Below are positions 1 to 5,943 of a DNA stretch of 11,423 bases, piece after piece. The DNA is taken from contig JACQRY010000041.1 in assembly GCA_016206275.1 (NCBI GenBank), forward strand, positions 1 through 11,423, read 5' to 3'. Each line of letters begins with the position of its first letter. The stretch's first letter is position 1. The notes beneath the pieces are model-generated. The model was not told the DNA's origin. It did not search any database and saw nothing but the letters and a program-made list of their open reading frames with translations. The position numbers were made by a program, and so were the translations under genes. Source of the DNA: Nitrososphaerota archaeon (GTDB taxonomy: Archaea > Thermoproteota > Nitrososphaeria > Nitrososphaerales > JACQRY01).

Positions 1-918
1 ATCAAACACATAGCCAAAGATCCCACACAAATCCCACCGCCAATAGCCAGAACACAGCCCACAACCGTCAAAATAACACTTATCGCCCAAGAACTTACAG
101 CGGAGATCGCTGATGGTACCTCCTTCACCTTCTGGACATTTAACAACACCGTGCCCGGACCACTCATAAGAGTCATGGAGGGCGACCTCGTAGAGCTTAC
201 ATTGATCAATCCTCCTGAAAGCAAGCAGGGCCACAATATAGATCTACATGCAGTCAACGGCCCCGGAGGCGGTGCAGCAGTAACCAATGTGGCTCCCGGA
301 GAAAGCAAGACGTTCAGATTCAAAGCTTTGAATCCAGGGTCATACATATACCACTGCGCCTTTGCACCACCTTATCTGCACATAGCTCACGGAATGTATG
401 GCGTCATCGTAGTTGAACCAGTCGGAGGTCTTCCAAAGGTCGACAAGGAATTCTATGTGGTACAGGGCGAATGGTATACCAATGGTAAATTCGGAGAAAA
501 GGGCCACCAAGAATTTAGCTTAGACAAAGCTTTGGCGGAACACCCCGAATACTTGACCTTCAACGGACACGTAGATGCGCTCACCAAGACATTCAACATG
601 ACAGCAAAGGTTGGAGACACGGTTCGCATATTCTTCGGAGTAGGAGGACCTAACATCGGCTCTAACTTCCACGTGATCGGAGAAATCTTCGACAAGGTAT
701 ACACAGGCTCCCCCGACACCTACATCATGAATGAAGAAACATGGTACGTGCCACCAGGCTCAGCCTCCATCTTCGAATTCAAGATAGACGTTCCAGGCAG
801 ATACATCCTCGTCGACCACGCATTGTTCAGGCTCGCCAAGGGACTGGTGGGCTTCCTCTACGGAGAAGGAGCCGAGAATCCTGACATCTTCACCGGCCAA
901 GGAGAGTCTAATCATTGA
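1..918 (+). CDS. nirK: Copper-containing nitrite reductase, AniA-like class, 5' end cut by the window
   Basis: This enzyme reduces nitrite to nitric oxide, normally outside the cytoplasmic membrane as part of denitrification. The frame is open from base 1 with no start, so 305 C-terminal residues are visible and the N-terminus lies outside. Two cupredoxin domains are seen. Counting from base 1, type 1 copper ligands are H78, C119, H127 and M132. Type 2 ligands are H83, H118 and a His in LVDHALF near the end. The catalytic Asp (D81, in HNIDLH) and catalytic His (in SNFHVIGEIFDKVY) are also present. The C-x7-H-x4-M spacing (YHCAFAPPYLHIAHGMYG) and GEIFDKVY match the Neisseria AniA class and differ from Alcaligenes NirK by one residue in the copper loop. 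All copper and catalytic residues are intact, so it should be active. A V4R gene overlaps its stop codon. No NO reductase is visible. Confidence 0.95.
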   Translation: MKHIAKDPTQIPPPIARTQPTTVKITLIAQELTAEIADGTSFTFWTFNNTVPGPLIRVMEGDLVELTLINPPESKQGHNIDLHAVNGPGGGAAVTNVAPGESKTFRFKALNPGSYIYHCAFAPPYLHIAHGMYGVIVVEPVGGLPKVDKEFYVVQGEWYTNGKFGEKGHQEFSLDKALAEHPEYLTFNGHVDALTKTFNMTAKVGDTVRIFFGVGGPNIGSNFHVIGEIFDKVYTGSPDTYIMNEETWYVPPGSASIFEFKIDVPGRYILVDHALFRLAKGLVGFLYGEGAENPDIFTGQGESNH

Positions 919-1382
919 CTGAAGAACATCTTTTCTCAGCAGTAAGGCTGGCGATGAAGTCGGCCAAAGAGAAGTGTGGACTCGACCCCGGAGACCGTAG
1001 ACCAGCTCTAACAAGACTAGGCTACGAGCTGGGCCACTCTATTTCCAAGCTCATGACCAGCACGACTCTGACTGAACTCTTGCAGGAACTAGCATCCATC
1101 TGGGAACAGGAGGGCTTCGGCCGAATGGAACCAGTCTCCACCTCTCCCCTAATCATAAATATCTACGACTGCTACGACTGTCTAGGTAACCGGTACGGGG
1201 TCGGGGTCACCCTTTGCCCGTTCAAAGAAGGCATACTAAAGGTCATCATTGAAGACAGGTTAGGACTACCCAACGAGGTCGTAGAATTAGAGTGTTGTGG
1301 AACATTCCAAGACCACTGCAGATTCGAGGTCAAACTGCCGAAAACTCCTGGGCAAACTCCAGCCGAGCCTGTAGAAGCCTAG
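915..1382 (+). CDS. V4R-domain protein coupled to nirK
   Basis: This is a 155-residue soluble protein with a V4R (4-vinyl-reductase type) small-molecule-binding domain. V4R domains occur in BchJ and as ligand sensors in regulators and methanogenesis proteins. The N-terminal half is helical. The C-terminal half has the family pattern: YDCYDCLG (C86, C89), GVGVTLCPF (C101), a KEGILKVIIEDRLG stretch, and the closing VVELECCGTFQDHCRFEV (C127, C128, C135). These cysteines could bind a metal. The start is TTG at 915, inside TTGA, so it overlaps the nirK stop by four bases and is likely translated by coupling. Co-expression suggests it senses nitrite, NO or a cofactor, or helps nitrite reductase mature; that is inference. 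No DNA-binding domain is present. An ATG at 954 is an alternative start but would lose part of the helical region. Confidence 0.85.
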   Translation: MTEEHLFSAVRLAMKSAKEKCGLDPGDRRPALTRLGYELGHSISKLMTSTTLTELLQELASIWEQEGFGRMEPVSTSPLIINIYDCYDCLGNRYGVGVTLCPFKEGILKVIIEDRLGLPNEVVELECCGTFQDHCRFEVKLPKTPGQTPAEPVEA

Positions 1383-1448
1383 GACGGGACAAGCCTCTCT
1401 ATCTTTTACCCTGACTGGCGTCCCTAGGCATGGGAAGGCGGGTAGTCG

Positions 1449-1622
1449 ATGGCTCAGGAGCCGGGCACAGTCAAAGCCGTAATCGTCTCAAGCATAGTCT
1501 TTGCCATAGCTGGTACCCTTCTAGGCGGACACTGGCTTCAGCGATGTAAGTCAGATTGGGGTTCAAATCCTTTAGAGATGCAGACGTCAACGCATTCCTT
1601 CTTAACTTCCATCAAAGAATAG
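1449..1622 (+). CDS. Possible small single-pass membrane protein (57 aa)
   Basis: An ATG-initiated frame of 57 codons sits 66 bases after the V4R gene on the same strand. Residues 9-28 (from VKAVIVSSIVFAIAGTLL) form a convincing hydrophobic helix, flanked by MAQEPGT and by a basic HWLQRCK. The rest is polar and resembles nothing I know. A weak purine-rich stretch (GGGAAGGCGGG) precedes the start. If real, it could be a small membrane partner of the nitrite reductase unit. The rest of the 424-base gap between 1382 and 1807 shows no other gene, only T-rich stretches and one inverted repeat. Confidence 0.35.
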   Translation: MAQEPGTVKAVIVSSIVFAIAGTLLGGHWLQRCKSDWGSNPLEMQTSTHSFLTSIKE

Positions 1623-1785
1623 AGCTTCCCCAGCATTAGCTTGTTAACGATGCTGTCTGCTAAGCTTCAGTTTTGATTTCAGGGATATCTTTACCTTTTC
1701 TATAGGCATAGGATTTGTAGGTTCGACGAGTGATTGATCGAGGCGCCACCTTTTTCATGTGACTGCCATTGTCGACAGGCTACAT

Positions 1786-1799
1786 CCCTATCTATAGGG
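1786..1799. repeat. Short perfect inverted repeat between convergent genes
   Basis: CCCTAT-CT-ATAGGG is a perfect 6-bp inverted repeat just past the 3' end of the minus-strand TRASH-like gene. Plus-strand transcription from the nirK side arrives from the left. It could mark a termination zone for one or both units, but there is no T-run directly after it, so the role is uncertain. Confidence 0.3.
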
Positions 1800-1806
1800 C
1801 TGAAAG

Positions 1807-2409
1807 TCACGGAGCAAGATACTTTTGCAGGCACTCGGTGGAGCAGAAATAGTAGTCACCGAACTTGTATTCTACCGGCTTGGCCAAGCACGTCCTACAC
1901 CATTTAGGTGTGTTCTCATGGAAGCCCATGGGTGTCTCCGATTCAAGCCTACTGATTCTCCATTCTTCAGCATACCCAATTTTCTTTTCAGCAAAGTCGA
2001 TGAAGAAGCCGCAGCCGTGGCAGTAGAAGCCATCCAACTCTCTCCTGTAGCAGAAACTACCGGCAAGACAGTAGCGGCAGTTGAGCTTCTCCTGATCTCT
2101 TAGGCTGGAGAAGGCTCGGCAGACAACGGGAATAGTGAATGGGTGTGTCTTTACGGGTTTCAACGAAAGGTTCTCGCCCTCCGGCTTCACAATTACCGCA
2201 TTTGTTTCGTATCCGTTGCAGACGAAGGCGTCATGAGAAAGTGCGTGCTTGCAATCTGGGGTTGGGCAACTCTTGTTCAGTCGTCTCAGATACCGTATGA
2301 CGTTAGCTCTAACCTGCTGTGGCTCCGTTGAACTATCTAGAAGAAAAGCCAAGTCCTCGAGGATCTTGCTCTTAAGAAGGAGTTGATCAAAAATTGGCAC
2401 TACTGGCAC
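1807..2409 (-). CDS. Cysteine-rich zinc-ribbon protein with C-terminal TRASH-like motif
   Basis: This is a 200-residue soluble protein with 13 cysteines. The N-terminal 45 residues are helical (IFDQLLLKSKILEDLAFLL) and lack Cys. Then come C48-x4-C53 with C64, a middle cluster C111-x2-C114, C120, C130-x2-C133, and a final C171-x2-C174 followed by FC189-STE-C193. The last block (C-x17-C-x3-C, with YYFCSTEC) resembles TRASH/YHS-type domains, which bind heavy metals and occur in archaeal copper regulators and chaperones. The start is GTG, with GAGGT six bases upstream. It lies 118 bases downstream of the Lrp-type regulator on the same strand, so the two may be co-transcribed. A metal sensor, chaperone or buffering role is inferred; a zinc-ribbon nucleic-acid-binding protein is the alternative. 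I recognise no exact family for the full length. Confidence 0.8.
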   Translation of the reverse strand: MPVVPIFDQLLLKSKILEDLAFLLDSSTEPQQVRANVIRYLRRLNKSCPTPDCKHALSHDAFVCNGYETNAVIVKPEGENLSLKPVKTHPFTIPVVCRAFSSLRDQEKLNCRYCLAGSFCYRRELDGFYCHGCGFFIDFAEKKIGYAEEWRISRLESETPMGFHENTPKWCRTCLAKPVEYKFGDYYFCSTECLQKYLAP

Positions 2410-2527
2410 CTCAGAACCTCACATGAAATGTAACCGATGGGATCAGTCTCCTATACCAGTAGCGGATGGCCGAATATCAACACCGCAATGGCTGCACAAA
2501 GAGTAATGGAACTTGTTGCCGAAGACT

Positions 2528-3112
2528 TCATCCCCAGAAGTGACCCTGATAATACGGAGTAGAAGGACATCCCAAGCATTTTCCACCCTTACCCTTCCAA
2601 AGAGAACAGGTATTACAAAAGGCCCCGCAGGCAGCGGGCTGCTCTCGCTTTCCTACCACTGGATTAACCGGAAAGACCAACTCCCTATGGGAGCTCATGA
2701 TTATGCTGTGCTGAACATTCTCGACCTCATGGTTCTTGTTCACGTGGCAGTCAACGAGCGCTTCTAGCGAAGCAAGGTCCTCCATGGCGAAGAAAAGACA
2801 AACATTCTTGCTACCCAATGTAATATACCCGTCCAAGAAAGCAGGGCAACCCTCAAACATTCTCAGGAGTTCGTCTGGGTGCTTCGTGGAGGCATCAACC
2901 TTAGCAACAAACAATCCTGCCCTTCTAAGGTTTACACCATATTGCTTAGACAATACACCAGTTTTGGTAAGCCTTTTGATCCGTGCGCCGACCGCAGGCT
3001 GAGAAAGGTGAATAGCCTTCGCGAGATCCGCTTGGTGCAGCTCGGGATCTCGGCTCAGCAGAGCTATTATCATAGCGTCCCGCCGATCGATGTCCTCCCT
3101 TCCCAAAGGCAT
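2528..3112 (-). CDS. Lrp/AsnC-type transcription regulator with C-terminal Cys cluster
   Basis: This is a 194-residue DNA-binding regulator. Residues 6-58 form the Lrp/AsnC helix-turn-helix (IDRRDAMIIALLSRDPELHQ, then LSQPAVGARIKRLTKTGVL). Residues 65-147 fit the ligand-binding/oligomerisation (RAM-like) region. The tail carries C162-x3-C166-x2-C169-x9-C179-x2-C182 followed by PSTPYYQGHFW, resembling DUF3795-type short Cys motifs. Lrp proteins are usually about 150 residues, so the extra 45 are an added domain. The archaeal copper regulator CopR/CopT type also joins an Lrp-like HTH to a metal-binding tail, but that tail is TRASH; this one is different. Metal or redox sensing is inferred. The start is ATG with no clear Shine-Dalgarno. 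Its upstream region holds several inverted repeats, which suggests autoregulation. A 26-codon hydrophobic frame starts at an ATGA overlapping its stop, but support for it is weak. Confidence 0.92.
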   Translation of the reverse strand: MPLGREDIDRRDAMIIALLSRDPELHQADLAKAIHLSQPAVGARIKRLTKTGVLSKQYGVNLRRAGLFVAKVDASTKHPDELLRMFEGCPAFLDGYITLGSKNVCLFFAMEDLASLEALVDCHVNKNHEVENVQHSIIMSSHRELVFPVNPVVGKREQPAACGAFCNTCSLWKGKGGKCLGCPSTPYYQGHFWG

Positions 3113-3133
3113 TAAGCTACTCGGAGAAAGGAC

Positions 3134-3240
3134 ACCTATGCATAATAGTTTTGCTCTTATGCGCTATAAGCCAAAAGTTTGAAACATGCATGATTAAGTT
3201 CGAAATCGCGAAGAAGCTGTTAGACCTATGCATCATAAGC
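3134..3240. promoter_or_regulatory. Cluster of inverted-repeat operators upstream of the Lrp-type gene
   Basis: Four related palindromic elements lie in about 107 bases: ACCTATGCATAATAG (3134-3148), CTTATGCGCTATAAG (3156-3170), CATGCATG (3185-3192) and ACCTATGCATCATAAGC (3224-3240). Three contain an ATGCAT core, and two begin with an identical ACCTATGCAT. The first lies about 22 bases upstream of the regulator's ATG and overlaps an AT-rich stretch that could be its TATA element on the minus strand, so binding there would block transcription. Lrp-family proteins bind arrays of such sites, so autoregulation is likely but inferred. The rest of the 304-base gap up to 3416 holds no gene that I can see. 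Confidence 0.55.
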
Positions 3241-3340
3241 TCAAAACCCGAGCTGCTAGCACAAGCCTCCCAACGGGAAAACCTAATACGATATAGGTTG
3301 TCATGAATATTGTATAAGCTGAGAGCTCTTACTTTCCGAA

Positions 3341-3350
3341 CCTATTTATA
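3341..3350 (+). promoter_or_regulatory. Possible archaeal TATA box for the downstream Cys-rich gene
   Basis: CCTATTTATA, preceded by TTTCCGAA, resembles an archaeal TATA box. With the usual spacing of about 25 bases, transcription would start near 3372, giving a leader of about 45 bases that contains a G-rich GGGGGTGGG stretch before the TTG start at 3417. This is motif matching only. Confidence 0.3.
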
Positions 3351-3416
3351 GCAACGCGTCCGCTCTGTCTTGCGGGAAAAGAATTACGTTCTGCATAAGT
3401 TGGGGGTGGGTTAGGG

Positions 3417-3833
3417 TTGGTATTGGCACCAATACAGATAACTAAAAAGGGCACTAAGAATTACAATGACGCAAGAAGAGATTTCTTTACTAACATAAAG
3501 TTGGTAGTACGATGTATTACTACTACTGAGCCAGTCGCCTTGATTGAGCGAGGAGTGATTGGAGCCAGGTGCTATAATGCTGTCAAAGACCTACCACTAC
3601 CATTTGGCTGCCCAGAGCTTGAGGTGTGTGCATCACCAAAGGATGTTGAAAAGGATGAATGCCTGCTCATTTGCGGTATGACTGGTAGTCTATGCAGTCC
3701 TTGCACAACCAGCAACGACGGCGACTTTCCCACCCATTGTCCGGAACACGCGTTTCCAAGGATTATGGCTATCGTAGCATCAAGTGCCCTCAAACACGAT
3801 GGGAGAGAAAGTCGCTTCTCCGGTCTTCAATAG
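3417..3833 (+). CDS. Unrecognised cysteine-rich protein
   Basis: This 138-codon frame has nine cysteines: C33, C52, C65, C71, C82, C86, C93, C96 and C108. The centre (FGCPELEVC, ECLLICG, SLCSPC, THCPEH) looks like a zinc- or iron-sulfur-binding fold. No membrane helix or signal peptide is visible. I do not recognise the family. The start is uncertain: TTG at 3417 and TTG at 3423 are both possible, preceded by a G-rich stretch rather than a clean ribosome binding site. Evidence for coding is the length, the regular Cys spacing and the possible TATA box upstream. It is divergent from the Lrp-type regulator, so it could share the operator region at 3134-3240 and belong to the same regulon; that is inference. 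Confidence 0.55.
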   Translation: MVLAPIQITKKGTKNYNDARRDFFTNIKLVVRCITTTEPVALIERGVIGARCYNAVKDLPLPFGCPELEVCASPKDVEKDECLLICGMTGSLCSPCTTSNDGDFPTHCPEHAFPRIMAIVASSALKHDGRESRFSGLQ

Positions 3834-4007
3834 GTTTCTTATTTTGAAACTGATTCTGAAAGGTAATGACCTGCTATCTTAGCCTTTGCTTTGGTTAGTT
3901 TTCGTAAAAACCTGCAGTGCATCGTCTGTGTTACCTAGCATGTGGCGCGTCGATTCGGTTCGAGATAATGCCCTCGCCTGTATACAACAGACTTAAGGAG
4001 AGACAAT

Positions 4008-4118
4008 ATGAAGACGGTCGGAAGGGTCAATGTGGAGGCCAAGACGCCCCTAGCTCAGCCTGACTCCTGGTTGACACCCATTACGGAATTGTGGCATTCG
4101 GTTCAGCTTCACCGGTGA
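4008..4118 (+). CDS. Possible small ORF (36 aa) with a strong ribosome binding site
   Basis: An ATG at 4008 is preceded by TTAAGGAGAGACAAT, one of the best Shine-Dalgarno-like sequences in the window. A TATACA stretch lies about 25 bases before that. The product begins MKTVGRVNVEAKTPLAQPDS and ends after 36 residues, overlapping the 3' end of the opposite-strand GIY-YIG gene by 38 bases. It could be a true small protein or the first part of a gene truncated by rearrangement. The remaining 3834-4007 sequence shows nothing clear. Confidence 0.25.
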   Translation: MKTVGRVNVEAKTPLAQPDSWLTPITELWHSVQLHR

Positions 4119-4623
4119 AGGATAAACGCCGAGCTGCATGCACTGAGTTGTCACAATCAGAGCTCGGCATCCCTAATACCACTTGAGACCTTAAGTGCAA
4201 GGACTGGAAAACTCTGGTGACAAGAGGTATGACCTCAGCGGTCTTCACTTCTCCAAAAAAAGTAAGATGACTTCTACATGCTTCACGACAATCACTCGAG
4301 CCGAAGCGCCGTATTGAATATAACGCGAGGTTTTGAACCGAACGGTTAAGAACACACTCAAATCGTGTCTTCGAGCTGGCGATGACTCCGGCCACGCAAC
4401 GGGCTGACTTGTTTCTGAGCAGATAGTCGATGTGCCATCGAGGAGCCTTATGTTTTCGGAAGTGTCTCCCCAATCTTCCCTCTATGCTGAACGGACCCCT
4501 TCCTTGTGCTGAGCCTACGTACCCATATGTACCCTTCTCGAACCTAATCAGGCCCAAGCTACCTATTTTGGCGACGCAGCTAGGGTAGACCCCAATTAGG
4601 ACAACGTATACACCAGTAGTCAC
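4081..4623 (-). CDS. GIY-YIG nuclease-like protein, DUF123 family
   Basis: This 180-residue protein belongs to the archaeal DUF123 branch of the GIY-YIG superfamily, a group of predicted DNA endonucleases sometimes fused to endonuclease III. The diagnostic blocks are present in order: GVYVVLI near the N-terminus, IGSLGLIRFEKGTYGYVGSA, RLGRHFRKHK, RWHIDYLL, FECVLNRSV, and RRFGSSDCREACRSHLTFF. The start is GTG; no good ribosome binding site is seen, so the true start may differ by a few codons. Members usually end shortly after the SDC/SHL block, so the last 45 or so residues (from GEVKTAEV onward) are an unusual extension. That extension could be a neutral readthrough tail created by a 3' frameshift. 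The DNA repair role is inferred from the family. Confidence 0.85.
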   Translation of the reverse strand: MTTGVYVVLIGVYPSCVAKIGSLGLIRFEKGTYGYVGSAQGRGPFSIEGRLGRHFRKHKAPRWHIDYLLRNKSARCVAGVIASSKTRFECVLNRSVQNLALYSIRRFGSSDCREACRSHLTFFGEVKTAEVIPLVTRVFQSLHLRSQVVLGMPSSDCDNSVHAARRLSFTGEAEPNATIP

Positions 4624-4668
4624 CGCAAGTGCCAGCTCCAGCCTTTCAGGTGTGAATATGCAGGTGGA

Positions 4669-4749
4669 CTATCCTTCGCGTACGCCAGCATCGAGGAGGA
4701 CCGTACCGTCGGCTACAACGGCAAACATGTTTACGATGATCTTCTGATC
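4669..4749 (-). pseudogene. Possible fragment of a metallo-beta-lactamase-fold gene
   Basis: Directly after the TAA of the molybdoenzyme, the same frame continues for 26 codons and stops at TAG. It reads IIVNMFAVVADGTVLLDAG, which resembles the N-terminal strand pair of metallo-beta-lactamase-fold hydrolases (VN-x-F-x-V-x-DG-x-VLLDAG). No HxHxDH motif follows. The piece is too short for certainty and may be chance. Confidence 0.2.
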
Positions 4750-5319
4750 TTAGCTGGTTTTGTCCTTTACTCTTGCGAGGGCGATATTCTTCGACGTCCC
4801 TTCAATATACGTTTCTATGAGCTCTATATCTTTAACCCACTTAACGCTTTCGAAGCATTCCTGCGAGGGGAAGATCAGCCTCAATGGTGCTCCATGTTCG
4901 AAGGCTAGCGGCTCGCCCTTGTATCTATGGGCAAGGATGGTTTTGTCTTGGTCTGCTTGGCTGAGAGAAAGTGTGCTGGTGAATTTTCCAGCCTTGAACA
5001 AAGCGTATCCAGCGGAAGGCATAGGCTCGGCTAGCTCAAGGATGGTCTTTACCCTGACTCCTTCCCACTCTATGTCTTTGACACTCCATCCTTCGATACA
5101 GTTGAAGTCTGCTATAAGGCGCACCGGAGGGAGATTGATGATCTCATCGTAGGAGAGTTTCAAGGGCTTATTGACTAGGCCGCTGACTATGAGTCGCCAA
5201 TTTGCTGGATCGAAGAAAGGCGTACCCTTGGTGCTGAACGTAGGCAGCTGGCCGAGTAGTCGCGGAGTATCCGCATACCCACCCCTAGCTAGGCTTCCTA
5301 TTGTGCGCTCTCTGATCAA
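4750..5319 (-). CDS. Sulfite-oxidase-family molybdopterin oxidoreductase, single domain
   Basis: This 189-residue protein is a single molybdopterin-binding domain of the sulfite oxidase/YedY(MsrP) superfamily. Key blocks are NWRLIVSGLVNKPLKLSYDE, LPPVRLIADFNCIEGWSV with C74 as the expected molybdenum ligand, IEWEGVRVKTILELA, and KGEPLAFEHGAPLRLIFPSQ followed by ESVKWVKDIELI. The C-terminal dimerisation domain of true sulfite oxidases and the heme domain are absent. No Tat or Sec signal is seen, so it is predicted to be cytoplasmic. The usual GYKSVKW is ECFESVKW here. The start is TTG; an upstream in-frame TGA blocks a longer protein. It is divergent from the DUF488 gene, with a perfect palindrome between them. 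The substrate is unknown: sulfite, a sulfoxide or another oxo compound are all possible. Confidence 0.92.
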   Translation of the reverse strand: MIRERTIGSLARGGYADTPRLLGQLPTFSTKGTPFFDPANWRLIVSGLVNKPLKLSYDEIINLPPVRLIADFNCIEGWSVKDIEWEGVRVKTILELAEPMPSAGYALFKAGKFTSTLSLSQADQDKTILAHRYKGEPLAFEHGAPLRLIFPSQECFESVKWVKDIELIETYIEGTSKNIALARVKDKTS

Positions 5320-5360
5320 GGCTCATACTCTTTTTGCTCATGTTGAGATTAGCCCTTTCA

Positions 5361-5374
5361 CCTAACATGTTAGG
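5361..5374. promoter_or_regulatory. Perfect 14-bp palindrome between divergent genes
   Basis: CCTAACATGTTAGG is its own reverse complement. It lies 41 bases upstream of the molybdoenzyme start and 11 bases upstream of the DUF488 ATG, in the only space between them. A near copy (one changed base) occurs at 8314-8327, upstream of the blue copper gene. Recurrence only in front of genes suggests an operator. Confidence 0.5.
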
Positions 5375-5385
5375 CGGAAGAGTTA

Positions 5386-5787
5386 ATGTGGCATTCCCAA
5401 TCCAGAAATACGGATATGCTCCACACCGACCCAAAGAGAATTTATGAAAAGGAGGCGGGCAAGAAGTTTAGAGTCTTGGTTGACGGATTGTGGCCCCGAG
5501 GCCCAAGCAAACATGATATGAAGATAGGTATATGGAAAAGAGAGATAGCCGCAAGCGACCGACTAAGAGAATGGTATTTTCACAAGCTGGAGAAACGGGA
5601 GAAGTTCAGGGAGACATGTTGGAATGAGCTCGAATCAAAGAGAAAGCGATTTCAAGCTATAATTCAACAAGCAAGAAGGAAGAACATCACTCTCCTATAC
5701 TCAGCCAAGGACCGAGAGCGAAACAACACCAACGTTCTTAGAGACTCCATCTTGCAATTAGCAAACCGTACACAGCTAAAAACCTAA
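5386..5787 (+). CDS. DUF488 family protein
   Basis: This is a soluble protein of 133 residues, close to the family's usual 115-130. It carries the DUF488 signatures: KRIYEKEAGKKFRVLVDGLWPRG (usually RVLVDRLWPRG), SKHDMKIGIWKREIAASDRLREWYFH, an FRETCWNEL helix, and TLLYSAKDRERNNTNVL (usually TLLYAAKD). The biochemical role of the family is not established. The R-to-G change in VDGLWPRG is a small deviation. The start is ATG at 5386 with GGAAGAG just before it; ATG at 5416 (MLHTDPKRIY) would fit the family's usual start better. It lies under the 5361 palindrome, divergent from the molybdoenzyme. Confidence 0.9.
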   Translation: MWHSQSRNTDMLHTDPKRIYEKEAGKKFRVLVDGLWPRGPSKHDMKIGIWKREIAASDRLREWYFHKLEKREKFRETCWNELESKRKRFQAIIQQARRKNITLLYSAKDRERNNTNVLRDSILQLANRTQLKT

Positions 5788-5943
5788 GACGATAATAGAT
5801 GAAGCTTAGTTTTCAGGGTCGCCTATCAGAAATGCTACAAAGGTATTTGACTTGCACTCGAATCATCCTACCAGTGCCGGGAATTATGGTGGGGGATCAC
5901 ATCGCCCGCTCCTGAAGACGCTGGAACAGAAAAGTGAAGATGC

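Noticed and set aside
1556..1572. tRNA-like T-loop sequence GGTTCAAATCC
   Set aside because: The five-base stem around it pairs poorly (TGGGG with CCTTT), and I found no matching acceptor, D or anticodon arm upstream. At most it could be an attachment-site remnant, which I cannot support.
2451..2531. 26-codon hydrophobic frame overlapping the Lrp-type stop as ATGA
   Set aside because: The overlap is suggestive, but the product is very short; another frame over the same bases (FHYSLCSHCG) looks equally protein-like, so neither can be chosen.
3572..3793. Minus-strand frame of 73 codons opposite the Cys-rich protein
   Set aside because: Serine-rich low-information product with no motif; the plus strand gives the more ordered protein.
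5799..5915. 38-codon ATG frame between the DUF488 and flavodoxin genes
   Set aside because: No ribosome binding site and no recognisable motif; such a length is expected by chance.
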